From Isoetes taiwanensis (Eukaryota > Streptophyta > Lycopodiopsida > Isoetales > Isoetaceae), in contig JAJEKV010000011.1 of the NCBI GenBank assembly GCA_021234155.1, positions 23,842,821 through 23,906,820 of the forward strand: a stretch of DNA of 64,000 nucleotides, written 5' to 3'. The translations under genes and the position numbers were made by a program. Below, piece by piece: positions 35,385 through 46,942 of this stretch. The notes beneath the pieces were generated by a model. It worked only from the letters and a program-made list of their open reading frames with translations, had not been told where the DNA came from and searched no databases. Each line of letters opens with the position of its first letter. Position 1 is the stretch's first letter.

Positions 35385-35703
35385 ATGGTTAATAATGTGC
35401 AGAGGACCTCACAGTTGTGTATTTTAATATGTATGCACAAATACATAATATAATGTACATAACAAAAGATTTAATATTTCATAACCAAAGGCACAATGCG
35501 TCAAAACAACAAGGGAAAGATGAAACGATAGGCCTGGCCAGACCAAACTCAACCGGGCACAACCAGCCTGTACTACGAGGGACCTTTTCTTTGTGTCCAA
35601 CAATATGCACGGGACCTTGGGTTTATTAATGTTTAATAATAAGTGCCACGGATCTCTTATTATAATATGAATAGCAAAAGGTTTAATATTCAGAAAGAAA
35701 GAG
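35385..35703 (-). repeat. ~233-bp tandem duplication inside copy E
   Basis: Units near 35385 and 35618 share a (a)atgttaataat phrase, a ca(c)gga(t)ct phrase, a ttttaatatg/attataatatg phrase and aacaaaagatttaatatt / agcaaaaggtttaatatt. Copies A and B have only diverged traces of this doubling. Confidence 0.6.
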
Positions 35704-36060
35704 GCCCACATGAGTGGGACCCTCAAGACCCAGAAACCGCCGGAATCAGCTACGGAATGAAATGAAAGGATCTGGCAGCAAGAACTTCTTTCAAAAACAA
35801 GATGACATGTTTTAAATAACTGGAGGGACACACATCGCCAGCAGCTTTACCAAAGAGATTCAACAAAACAAAGGGATTGATGGAGTAAGACCCTAGGCCA
35901 ACAAGAGCCAATCCTACAGACATAAAACAAGGAAAGGCAGCAAAAAACACGCTATAAAAGGCCTGCCTTTTATCTACAACAAACTTGCTGAAGCCTAAGC
36001 AATGTATCTTAACCACGACCCACACAAGCACAGAGGCATCGAGTGTGGTGCAGACTTGGG

Positions 36061-36520
36061 GCCAGCCTAGACTCCAAGCTCATGCACATCAGGACAATTG
36101 AACAAAACCGGACAAAATCGGAAACCGAGAAGAGTGAGCCGTAGCAAACAGAATTTAATAAAATGGGGGCACATCCCAGCGAATCCCATACAGCGACCTC
36201 GAAAAGCTTCGAGGATTGATGGGCAAAATACTGCTTCTAGTAGGGAGGTCGAGGCCAAGCAAGTCGAAAGGGATTCCACATGAAACCTGCGTGCTAGCCA
36301 CAGAAATACAAGATACACGCAAACACCCAAATCAAAAGGGATTAATAGTACAAAACTCAAGGCCAGCAGCAGGCCAAGCTGTTGCACATCGCGACAATTG
36401 AACAAGGAGGACATAAAACGAAAATTGACATAGCGAATTTTAATAAGCGAGGCACATCCCATGGGACCCATACACGTATAAAGAAAAACAAAGTTGATGG
36501 GCAAAAATATAGCGCAAGGA
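36061..36520 (-). repeat. ~300-bp tandem duplication inside copy E
   Basis: Units begin near 36061 and 36362 and share gccaagct..tgcacatc, gacaattgaacaa, agcgaatttaataa-like, ggcacatccca and ttgatgggcaaaa. Confidence 0.75.
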
Positions 36521-37429
36521 CCAATCAAACCATGAAATTGGCGTAGACTAACGGCCAGATATATAATGGCAGGGGGCACATAATCAGCATTTATGACCTC
36601 GAGCAAGAGTTGATCAGGAAAAATTATCAAACATGCGACAGGAAGAATCGAACCAACAATCCCGCGATTTAAAACCACATGTATTTAGTCACAAGCGAAG
36701 AGCCAATTAAAACAAACAAATAATTTATCTAATTGGGTGGAAGTCGCAGGTTCAAGGTAGTAAAGCCCAAAATGGTATGAAACAAGCGTACCACTTATGC
36801 GAAAAGGACCCTAATGTCGGGCTTGTTTTACAAGGGAATTGATAGGGGTTTTGAATACCTTGATGAACATTTGAGCGGTCGAAGAATTTCGGACCGTCCA
36901 AGGCATATGATTTGAAAATAAAAAAGCGATTGGATGGAGTGGGTTCACAATGCAAGAGGAGTGGTTTGATTGCAAAATGAATCCTGGACTCGAGGGCTGG
37001 TATGCGAGACCTGTATAAATCTACAAAACCTCTTAGTCGAATGCAAGATCCATCACAATAGTATATCGAGAAGCAGGAGCTTAACAATGTGGAAAGAAAT
37101 CTGCGGGGGCCTATCATCCATGAAGCTGGAAAAGCACTAACGTGATTGCCAAATAAAGACACGGAGCAAGGCCGATTTAAATCACTAGCATAATCATTCT
37201 CAAACACCAAAAGGCTGGAAGAAAAATATACATCCCCGGCGGTAGAGTCTTGGCTCGAGATCCGGTAGGATGAAGCATAAATAAACTCCGCAGTTCGACT
37301 AAATGAAAAAAGCGAAGCAATCTAAAGTCAAAACAATCGCGAGAACGCAACAGCGATAATATAATGAAGAATCGGCTTGGCCAGAGCCAGGTGTGTAAAT
37401 CGTTATGCCCAAAACCAGTCGAGTTACTT

Positions 37430-37500
37430 AGATTGAAAATCAGCGGGCAAAACAATCGGAAACTTAGGCCCGAAATCAGCGGGCAAAACAATGTCAGGGG
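37430..37500. repeat. 39-bp tandem repeat
   Basis: gaaatcagcgggcaaaacaa occurs twice 39 bp apart (37434, 37473), each followed by a gaaactta phrase. Confidence 0.8.
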
Positions 37501-37699
37501 AAACTTAAATCAACGGAGCAAACCAATAGCAAAAAGCGAGATAATAAAGAGAGCATCCTTTGAGAGATTAAAGCGGCAGGGCTATATCATACATCAAACC
37601 ATACAAAGCTTATGGGAGATAGGAGAAAAGGCATGGAAGGAAAATTTTGAGCCAAAGCGAGCTCAGTACAACAACAAGATTATTTCGAGAAGCGAAGGC

Positions 37700-37815
37700 A
37701 GTTTAAAGTGGATTTGTTCTTTTACTCTAATATTCTGCATGCTCTTTCTTTCGATGGTTCTCATGGATGCTGTGAGGGCCTATGCAAGCTCTGTCATAGA
37801 TTCTCTTATTTAGTA
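37700..37815 (+). repeat. Short direct-orientation fragment of the 7-kb repeat
   Basis: ttgttcttttactctaatat ... ggttctcatggatgctgtga ... gattct equals copy A 10940-11030. It sits directly at the right end of inverted copy E, so orientation flips here. Confidence 0.7.
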
Positions 37816-37999
37816 GCACACCAATTTACGTTTCAAATCATTTCTATAATTATCATAAATAGAATACATTAAATAACTAGTTATTTAATAAGTTGCTTGA
37901 TGTCTTATAGTTGTTGATGTTATTATCAGAGATAAGTTATTTTTCTATCAAAGGAGAGCCTTCCTCAGGTTAATAAGAACTATAATAAACAAACCCATT
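37816..37999. other. AT-rich spacer inside the fold-back structure
   Basis: Contains aataactagttatt (self-complementary, 37873-37886), also present in part at 30436 near the other arm. No gene. Confidence 0.5.
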
Positions 38000-38412
38000 A
38001 AATATGTACAGTTTTAAAGTAATTAAATAATTCCAAGAAATAAGCGCCCCATAAACCAGGGCAAACAAAGGAGGTCAGAGACAATGGCAGGCAAAGATGT
38101 ATCTCAGGGATAAAATGGAAACAAGAGGAACAAATATAGGGTGAGAAAAGAGACAGCGAGGGCCGGATAGAGTGGATAGAAAAAGGTCGAGAATAGAGAA
38201 ACAAAACAAAGCGAGACAAAAATGGCCGAGGGGCACAAAGATGGAAATAACTAAGGCCCGCAGGCGCTGTGAGACATTAGAATCCATGACCAAAATGAGT
38301 ATAGGCCCTTGTTCCAAATGGACAAAGGGCCTATACTAAAGTGATCCGCCCGGTATAAACCCTTGTTAAATATCCATACAATTGCATACTTGTTTATAAC
38401 AAGTTATGTAAC
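38000..38412 (-). repeat. Fold-back arm, right (pairs with 29963-30410)
   Basis: On the minus strand it carries aacaagttatgtaa-type palindrome half (38393-38412), caagggtttataccgggcg, the gggcctatactaaagtgatc half (38327-38346), and the repeat fragment ggtcatggattctaatgtct ... ttgtttgccctgg (38300 to 38045). The 36-bp palindrome is broken here: its two halves are separated by a short spacer (agtataggccc at 38298 and gggcctatact at 38328). Confidence 0.75.
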
Positions 38413-38589
38413 AATAGAGCAAGAAGTAGGTTAACTTGATCCTTGAACTTAAGTTAACCAAGAACTTACTTCTGTCGTTGTTGATCTATAGAAATAAAGG
38501 ATAATACTTAAATAACTACTAAATTATTAATAAAAACACCTAGTTATAATACCAAAATAATTCGCTTAGTATTAACCTGATGACAAAGA
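38413..38589. repeat. AT-rich hairpin-bearing junction
   Basis: agaagtaggttaactt (38421) and aagttaaccaagaacttac (38449) form an imperfect stem. aagaacttacttctg recalls aagaacttactcttg at 28715. No gene. Confidence 0.5.
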
Positions 38590-39051
38590 GGGATCAGCGT
38601 TTCCTTTGAGCTGAATTCTCGTTTCAACATCTTCGCCACGGAGGATCTGAGTTGATTCATAGATATTCGGATCGCTCTGTAGTTTTAACTCCTCTTCTAT
38701 CGCTTCCCGATCTCATCACATTACGGTCATACTGTAGTTGCGATTGCCTATTCCTCACCGCTTTTATCTTGGTCTGCTTTGATCACGATTGATTACGCTC
38801 TCCATTTATTGGTAAACTGGCCAGGATGCTTACCTTCCGATGCATCTATTGTTTTATCTGTCGGTTCTATACATCCTATTCGGTTTAGATTGTTCATATA
38901 TGCAGTTGTGGGTCGTCATGCTTTTTGCCCCAAAGATCTGGTCCGGTTGCTCTCTCCTCCTTTGGTATCGGCCCTAGGTTCTTATCTTGACATTTCCCCT
39001 TCAGCCACGTGTTCCTTCTCCTCTCATCCCTCGAAAACCAATAGATTTCTC

Positions 39052-39168
39052 ATGGCGAAGATCAGTTTTAGGCGTTCCTGCTCAATCGGTAGCCGGATAA
39101 ATACACTTTTTGCTAGGGAATCTTTGGGTGAATATCCCAAGCCAGTGGAGTGGTCACAAGAGTTCTAA
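39052..39168 (+). CDS. Short leader ORF of copy F (38 aa)
   Basis: Starts MAKISFRRSCSIG, the counterpart of the copy A leader ORF. It reads through the point where A stops and ends KPVEWSQEF. Synonymous or frame-keeping substitution cannot be judged from two intact copies. The leader in front (ccttctcctctcatccctcg) is among the best conserved parts of the family. Function unknown. Confidence 0.3.
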   Translation: MAKISFRRSCSIGSRINTLFARESLGEYPKPVEWSQEF

Positions 39169-42100
39169 ATTCATCTATCACGATTCCTCACTCCTTTGTT
39201 CGTGTTTTCTTTTCTACTTTTTCTGGAAACTTAAGTTGGGTTTTTCTATAGTTAACGTGGTTTTGTTTGTATTTGTGTTTTTATCTAATATTTATTTATA
39301 GGTGGTAAGGTAGTAGGATGTTAAATGGTTTTAAAGTTCGATGGTGCATGTGTGTTATTATGTGAGTTTGTTTTTGTTTTCCAAGTTATATAGATGATCT
39401 CTATGACTTTTGCATGCACATTCATATTTGTTTTTATTCATAAAATACTTTACTGCAGAGAACCTATGGCTAGAACATGCTCATATTAATGCATTGACTT
39501 TTGTGGCATCTACTTCTCTCATCACTTGTCTCTTTATTCGAATTTGTTATTCTAAGTATCTTGCCCTTTTGTCTTATAATATAATGTTCTTAAGCCTATG
39601 TATGGACAATTGCCATTTTGATCTCTTCTCATGTAGAGTCTGTAGGGTTTTTGGGGGATTTGTTTGATTCTTTTTACATTTTACGCCTTGGTTGTCGATA
39701 GGTATGTTTCTTTTATTTAGTTGTCTTTTTTCTTTCCTGTATTTTTACGGTGTTGTTTTGGAGTCTTTATTGCATGTAGTTTTTCACTCCTTTTTTTCTT
39801 TAAGTATCCACCCAGGCCTTGTTCAGCTTATTTTCTCGATGCATACCATGTACATATTTCTATCCATGTATGAATCTTATGTTTTAAAGCAGTGCAGCCG
39901 TTTGTTGCTGTATGATCGGCGTTATCTCTCTTCATTTGAACATCATATTGTCTTCTTGATGATTTCGTCCATTACACTCTTACTTTTTAATGAATCATTC
40001 GAAGATTTTAGATTCGCGGCCATCCCTCATTTTGTTTATAACCATGTATCGACCGGTGTTATAAAGAGTCACTCTTCTGAATAGACTCTTGTTGTCTTCT
40101 TAGATGGAGTTTTCGTCATTTGCACTCATACTAAATAGAATGTTGAATTTAGATTTAAATCCTCTTTGTTACAACTGTATTATGCGGAAAGCGGAAAGAA
40201 GTTACGGTTTCAAATAAACTTTAGGCATTATGATTACCATTAATTCCAGCGTGTTTTGTTGTGTAGGTGGTTTGTTGTCATAGGGGCTAGAGTTCAAAAC
40301 CTCATCAAGCGGTCTCACAACCTTCTATCTTGAGTAACCATCTCCCGGGAAAGCAATGGTAGGTTCAAGTTTACCTTGTTTGCTCACCAAGAAACAAGAT
40401 TGCCTTGCGTGCCTCGTATGGGGCCGACGGTATAGATCATATACAAAAGCTAAAGATTGCCCTTCGTGCCTCATCATGCAGGTAATAGTATCACGGATCA
40501 TTTTGCCACAACTTACTTGTCTTGTTCTTGCTTCTAAAATGTTTTATATTTCATATGTGCAAGTTTTTTGTTTCTAGTTCGAGTTCAATTGTTTATGCGG
40601 ATTCCACATCCTTAAGCGGGTGTGTAGCGTTGGATCACATATAAGCTTTTTCTCTTTGTCTTGTTCTTAGCCTTTATAAAGGTTTTCTTTCCGGAGTTGA
40701 TGCATGGGGGTTAGTTTTGTTGAGGTCTTAAGGATAGATGCAAGTCTTAAAGGATGTTAGGGATGGTCGAAAGGGTCTTAAAAGGATAAGTTAATAGATT
40801 TCTATGGTGAGATTGATTACTCGTTCTTACCTCCATTTTATAGGTTTTGTGATGAGATTGGTCATGCTTGTCACATGCCTCATCATTCCCTTGGTTTGAC
40901 GCCATACATAGGTCAATTATACCCCTTTTATAACATTAACCTTATGATAAGGGATCTGGCTGCATATATTAATAGCATTAAGAAACAAAAGTCACCCAGA
41001 TTGCATATTTATTTGGGCAGTAATAACAAGGTCACGTGCATAGAGTTAGTTGTGCCTAGGATTGAGTTTGATCAGTCCTAATCGACGCCCTCCTCTTTCC
41101 TTGTTGTTTTGATGCCCATTGTGCCCTTTTATTTTGCTGGTATCAGCGTTATAACCTTTTTGTTATAAACTTTATATCGGTCCTTATATGTGTAGAAATT
41201 GGCGTGCATATTAGCCATTTAACACAAGGTTGTGTAGGTCGTTGTGCCTCCCCAAGGCATTTCTTTGTTGTGTGTCTTTTACTGTTGGTTGCCTTGGATG
41301 TGTTTGAGCTTGGTATCTAGAGTGGTCAGTCTGTTTGTTCGTTCTTTCTTGGTTTATGCGCTTCTTGCATGGGTAAGTATTAGAGTAATGGTGCTCGCTT
41401 TCTTTGTTGTTACGCTTGCTTCGGCTTTTTTTTTGGGTTGTCGGTTTATAGTGTCCATCCCATTGTCTCTATTTTTCAGAGTATCTAGATTGCCATCTTA
41501 GCGTGGTCCTTTTTTGGCTTTCTTACTTGTGTAGTGGGTTTATTGCTCATTTTTGCATAGTCGGTGGTTCTTTTCTTGATTGAGTTTACAGTTGGCTTTG
41601 TATGATTATGCATTGGTGTTACGGAGGGTCTGGTGTGGAAAGCGAGGCTATGGTTGGGTTGGGGATGGCATCTTAAAATAGATCACGGATAAGAATCATT
41701 TTGACTTAGTAGGAGGGTCAATGTGGACTGGCTATTGGTAGTTTCTCGTCTTGTCATAATGAAGGGGTGGTGCCATCTCTAGTGACGTGATGGGGATGTT
41801 GTAAAGGCTTTGTCCACGAGTTCAACCGGGTTGCTACTTTGCACCCATCCGCATTTGCTTTTCGTCAGTCGATTTGCGTTTTGGATTTGCTTCATTTGCA
41901 TTTTGGGCAATTCCTCACTATATCAATATTTAATTAACACATCACAGATTGCCCCTTTTCTTGACATTTTGGCGCCTGACCCCTCTGGACTTTAGCACAA
42001 AGTTATTGAGGCGGTGGGTATTTCGATTATCTTGACTAGAACCTTCTCCATTTGGATGCAGCATTTTTCTATACGTGAACTTTTCTTTAAATTTTGCGTG

Positions 42101-45100
42101 CGTCGCGGAGTTGATGATGATTCGTATTAGTTCATGAGGACTATGGCACCTGGACGTTATTCTTCTCATGCGACTTTTCAAATCTACGTAGACATGGATT
42201 TGTGAGTTCTATGCGTCTCTATTTTCATTTACAATTAGTCCTTTTGTTGTGCTTTACTTCCATATTACTTAGATGTGGTCCTTTTTTTGCTTAGGATCTC
42301 ATGTGTTAGGTCCCTCAGTAGAATTTTTAGAATTTTTGTGGTGGTAAAACACATTTTAGTCGTTTTGCGGGGTTTTACAATTTGGTATTTGCTGATTCAT
42401 TTGGCTCATTTGTATTTTGCGGTGCCATATCTGGAGTTGGCATTTGTGGTTTGTTCTTGCATTCTTGCGGCGTGAGTGCCCAATGACATGTAGTTTGCAA
42501 ATCTTCTTTATATTCCTTTATGTGGCTAGTTCCATGTACTTTCGCGTGTTGTACCACCCTAGCCTCGTGCCTCATTCAATTCTTGCTTTGGTTCATTGGC
42601 TTCTTTCCGCTTGCCTTTTGCACCTGATTTCCCTTTCACTACTTGGTCCATTATTATTCCCTTTTTATGCGACTATTGTTCCATTTGTCACCGTTGAGCT
42701 CTTAGGTGTCCTTGGAGTCCTAACTCTTGTGATGCGATTTGTGCCAGGATTCTTCCATAAATCATTATGCTGCTCTGCTTGTCCAGTTATATAAGTTGTC
42801 CATCATACACTGATTGCTGCGTAGCATTCTTGTCTCATGATTTCTCGGCCCGGTAGTTTGTTCACTTGCATATACGATTTCTTCTCTCTCGTGCAGCACT
42901 ACTGGTCTTTTCAGGTGGTAGTTTGATTCGATTACTTAGTTCTTCCTCGCCTTTTCCATTTACTTAGCGGTTTTCTAGTGCCTCTTTTGCTATCCAATTT
43001 CTCCATCCATTTCATTTGTTTGATTCCTTTTTTGCTCTATGATTCTTGAGCTTGTTTCTAGGTAATAATAGGTAGATAGGTGCAGCTGCTTGTTTTTCTC
43101 ATATATGCTCGAGGTGTTCTTTTGGATGCCCTTATGAGGGCCTATTCTCTTCTCTTTTATCATTGATTCATAGTTCGTGAATGCCTTCGAGGCTTTATTT
43201 TGCATTGGTGGCCTTAGCTCTTTTGTCCCAGTTAGCTCTACATTCCTCATTCCTAATCCTTATTCCATCCAATTCTATTTATAATCTGCATTCCTTTTCT
43301 TTTTCATTTTGCATTTTGTCCCTTTCCTCTTTGTTTTGTTCATTTGATCTCTTGAGAAAGCGCCTTTGCTCTTCTATTGTCTTGACTCCCCTCTTTGCGC
43401 CTCTTGACTCGCCGTAGTGTTTTTTGCCTTTTTGGTGGTGTCCATTCGTATGTTGTTTTACTATATGGCTGACCCGGTTGTTTCATCCACCTTGCTTGGC
43501 CTTTTTTATTCTTGTTGGTCTCGGTGGTGGTTTGCGCCTCGTCAACCAAATTTGCAAGTTGTTCCATAGAGTTGTTCTCTTAACTACGCTTCTTCCGAAG
43601 GCTGAGGTCATATAGCACCCATCTTTCCCCATCTTTCTCGCCATAATGGGTTCTTTTGGTCCAGTCCTCTAGATTGTTCTTGAGTCTCAAAGGTCCCTAT
43701 CGTTGTTTCTCGTTGAAAATTAAGCTTGGATGGGTTATGCATGTGGGTATACATTCATGAATTTTAGTCCTTGCCATTTCTTGTTGTTACTCCTATTTGT
43801 TTTTCTCCAATCTTCTCATATATTTCTCTGATGGTTCTCATGGATGCCCTTATGAGGCCTATACTCGCTCTTGGTCATGGATTCTTAATGTCTCATTATA
43901 GTGCCTTTTTGCGGGCCTTTAGTTATTTCCATTTTGTGTCCTCGGCCATTTTTGCATGGGTTTTGCTTTTGTTTCTCTATTCTCGATCCCTTTTCTATCC
44001 ATTTCATTCTGGTCTCCTGTTGTCTTTTTTTCACCTATATTTGTTCCTTTCCTCTTTGACATTTTATCCCTTGAGATACATCTTTGCTCTGCTATTGTGT
44101 TCCTCCTTTGTTTTGCCCTTGATTTGTACGTAGTTCTTCTTGCCTTGTTAGTCGGTCGTCATGCCTTTTCTATGTTGATCTCTTAAAAACTAAAGGGAGT
44201 TGTTTGATGTTCCCTTTTTCGCGACATTCTCCTTTTTGGCTGCATTTTTAAATTTCGAAATGCAGTTACACATCTTCTCTCAAATTCGATGCGTGTTGGA
44301 GTGGTTCTTGTGGTCAGTTGTCTTGCATTCTTATATGGTATTTGTTCTTGTTTCAGGTTGCACTCAGTTTTCTTCATCCATTCTTTTTCTTAGCCTTGAT
44401 CCCATCCTTATGGCTACGTGGCATAGATCTGCGATTGTTCTCAATTGCATAATTGTCCTACCACCTTATGAAACCTTTTTGTTAGGTGTGTCACCGGGGT
44501 CCTATGGGCGTCTTGTTCCCATAGGTTATGTTGTTTCTGTTTTTGAAGGTTTGTTGAACTAGTTATACATGTAAGCGTATATGTTTTAGGTTTTTTAGTC
44601 CTTGTTTGTTGCTTAGTGTTTTGTCATTATAGTATTCAGCGTAGTTCAGCATTTGTTGATGCGTTGATTCTTGAATTTTAGTTCGGGTGCTCTTTGTTGG
44701 CTCGTTACTATCTCGGTCTTGATGTGTTCTGCTTTTATGCATTCCGCGGTGCATAGTTTTTGGTCTTTCTTATTATAGGGTTTGTTGTCTTCATGAAGAA
44801 GTTAAGCGGTACATTTGCATGAATAATATATAAGTTAAGGTATGTTTGTTCTTGCTTAAAGTAGCGTCTTGTCGTTAGGTTTTTCTGTAGTTTGTTGGTG
44901 AATTTCATGTGCTGAGGTAGTGGCCATTGATCTTGTTTATGTTAGATTTTCATGCCTTCTTTGCCTTATCGCGGTCCAGTTGTCTTAGGGTTTCTTGCAC
45001 CCCTTCCCCTCTATTTGTGGTAATCCCACCTCATCTCATGATTATTACACTTTCTTGATTAGTACTTACAATCTCTCGTGGTCTCTATGTATGATGGGGT

Positions 45101-45166
45101 TTGAGGAAGGTTCCTCTTTGTGTCGGATGTTGATATTTGTGCATAAGGACCTTTCCCTAGAATGCT

Positions 45167-45198
45167 ATGGTTCTCTTCTTATATAGAGAGAGAACCAT
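45167..45198. repeat. Hairpin H, copy 8 (3' region of copy F)
   Basis: atggttctcttct, tatata, gagagagaaccat. A GA expansion in the right arm leaves a bulge. Confidence 0.8.
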
Positions 45199-45574
45199 CA
45201 TTCAGGGAAAGGGCGTCTGTTTAATCCGTTATTTTGGGTATTAGAGTCATCTTTGCTTTGTGAGCTTTCTTTTGGCGCGTGATTTCTTTAGCTCTATGCG
45301 CTATATATCCTTGTAGCTTCAGGCAATTCTTATGAAGCGTTCCCTTTATTTGAATTCTCCTTGTTCGGTGTTTCCCTCCCTCCCTCCTCTATGGCTGGCA
45401 TGGTTGGTTAAACTGGCTTACGTTTGGTTACATTCATCCCTTGTGATTTCTACTTTTCTCTTCTGTCGTTGAGGGGTTGGTGGCCTCACACGCAATTTCC
45501 AGCGTAGCACCCAGCCAAACACGGGAGGGCACCTCGGGGATGACCCGGGGTGGAGCCTGAGTCTATCTTACTCT

Positions 45575-45596
45575 ACTCTCTCTCTCTCTCTCTCTC
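45575..45596. repeat. CT microsatellite in the tail of copy F
   Basis: About 11 TC units, followed by ggcgtagctatggg as in copy A. Confidence 0.9.
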
Positions 45597-45839
45597 GGCG
45601 TAGCTATGGGCTTTACCAGTGAACCAAGATTTCTCTCGATTTCCATTTATCTTTTGTTCTTTCTTACATACCAGCGTTTGTTGATGCTTAACTGTGGGCT
45701 TCAACCTCATTGTCTTGCCTTGACTTTCCATGAGGTGGGTTATTGTCGCGATTGGTAGGGCGGTCCTCTTTCTTGGCAGTTCGAGTAGTCTCGTGTTTGG
45801 GGGTCGATTTGGAGTCAAGATGTTGATATTTGTGCATAA

Positions 45840-46942
45840 GGGCGGCTTAGAGTTAAGGGGCAATTCTTTTTGCTCCATCTCCATGTATGCTTACCATTCG
45901 AGGTTGAGGTACATCTGCTTGATGTCCCTCTAGCAGGATGCATCTCGAGCAGCTTCTCGTAAAATTTCTATATGGCTCTATTTGCCTCACATTAGCACCT
46001 CATCCCTGCCTTCCCTCACTCAAACTAGCGCACCGTCGATCCACTCCTACACGTGCTACGATGTTGGTCTCCAACCAGCTGGTGACTCCTCGTGTAACTT
46101 CGCTTTTCAAATGCTTAAGGGTAGGACATCAAATTTGAAAGCAGATTCATTATCCTAATTCAGTGACAAAAGGAGGATTCCGCGTGGGAATTTGCATACC
46201 GTTCCTTAAGCCTCTGGCGCACTTCCTCGAGCCTTCCTCACTCAATCCTAGCATGCAGTTCGAGGTTCTACGAGGGTATTACAGCATAAATACTGCAACT
46301 ACCGGTGACCCTCGAGGTAGTTGGCTTTGATGCTTGAGGCGGAACATTTGCACTTAAGAACCGCAGAATTCGTTTGCCGATGAGTCATTGACCAACTTTC
46401 GTTCTGCGGTGGAACATCCATTGAAAGCAGAACTTCATTTATCCCAATTCCAGCGACAAGGGAGGGAATTCCGTAAATTTGCATCACCGGATTCCTTAAG
46501 CCTACGACGCACTTCCTCCCGACCCAATACCTCACTCAACCTAACATACCAGTTGAGGTTAAATTATTCTGCTCACATGCAAACTCTGGGTGACCCCTCG
46601 GTAGTTAAGCTTTCACTATGAGATAGAACATTTGCACTTGGAGCAAATTAGGTTTGTTGATGAGTCATTGACCAACTTCGTTCGCGGGTGGGACATCCAA
46701 ATTTGAAGCGATTTCATTTATCTAATTTCCAGTGACAAGGGAGGATTCACGTAGAATTTGCATACCATTCCGCGCTTTGCCCTACGGCCTTACTTCCTCT
46801 TGACCTTCCTCACTCAATCTAGCATACTAGTTTGAGTTCACAGGGTATTCTTCTCTCACTTGCAACTACGGTGACCCCTGAGTGGTCGGCTTTCACTAGC
46901 GGGCGGAACATTTGCACTTCTACGACAAATTAAGTTTACCGT
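45840..46942 (+). repeat. R0 repeat, right copy, with three ~280-bp tandem units
   Basis: Opens with the same tgctccatctccatgtatg / gcttctcgtaaaa series as the left R0. It continues with tandem units beginning near 46096, 46381 and 46661, each with gtcattgaccaacttcg (degenerate in unit 1), ggacatcc, (t)tcatttatc, agggaggattc-like, cactcaatct, a ggtgacccc block and gaacatttgcacttg. The period is 280 bp. The left flank has about one unit, so the array expanded on this side or contracted on the other. Minus- and plus-strand frames through the units are broken differently in each, arguing against a coding repeat. Confidence 0.8.

Larger units (their letters stand above)
31060..37700 (-). repeat. 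7-kb repeat, copy E (inverted)
   Basis: Read on the minus strand from 37700 downwards it follows copy A: gtccttgtgcat-like block (35400-35640), ttctcc..ttagatat (34310-34330), ctttagcacaagttgt (34365-34380), atgcccttcc/ggatgcc pair (33450, 32820), the 3' region (31540-31750), hairpin H (31493-31518), then segment S (31480-31060). The plus strand is here A-rich, mirroring the T-rich direct copies. It is more diverged from A, B and F than they are from each other, and the ttcctcactatatctg landmark is lost. No frame shared with other copies. Confidence 0.75.
38590..45835 (+). repeat. 7-kb repeat, copy F (near full length)
   Basis: Collinear with copy A; the leader is shortened by ~250 bp (only 440 bp from ctgaattctc to the ATG, against ~700 in A and B). 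Landmarks: ATG frame (39052), pyrimidine run (39199), gtgtaggtggtttg (40260), ggcaattcctcactatat (41907), ttagatgtggtcctttttt (42268), duplicated ggatgcccttatgagg (43123, 43842), ttgatctcttaaaaact (44176), ataggttatgttg (44521), H (45167), GC hairpin (45530), CT tract (45575-45596). It runs into R0 without a gap. Confidence 0.85.

Noticed and set aside
36067-36678. 203-codon minus-strand frame in inverted copy E
   Set aside because: Frames in this direction are favoured by the T-rich strand (few A, hence few stops). It spans a 300-bp tandem repeat and is not conserved in copies A, B or F.
41137-41150. ctggtatcagcgtt as a plant retroelement primer-binding site (TGGTATCAGAGC)
   Set aside because: Mismatched after ggtatcag, inside the repeat body rather than next to an LTR, and not kept in copies A or B.
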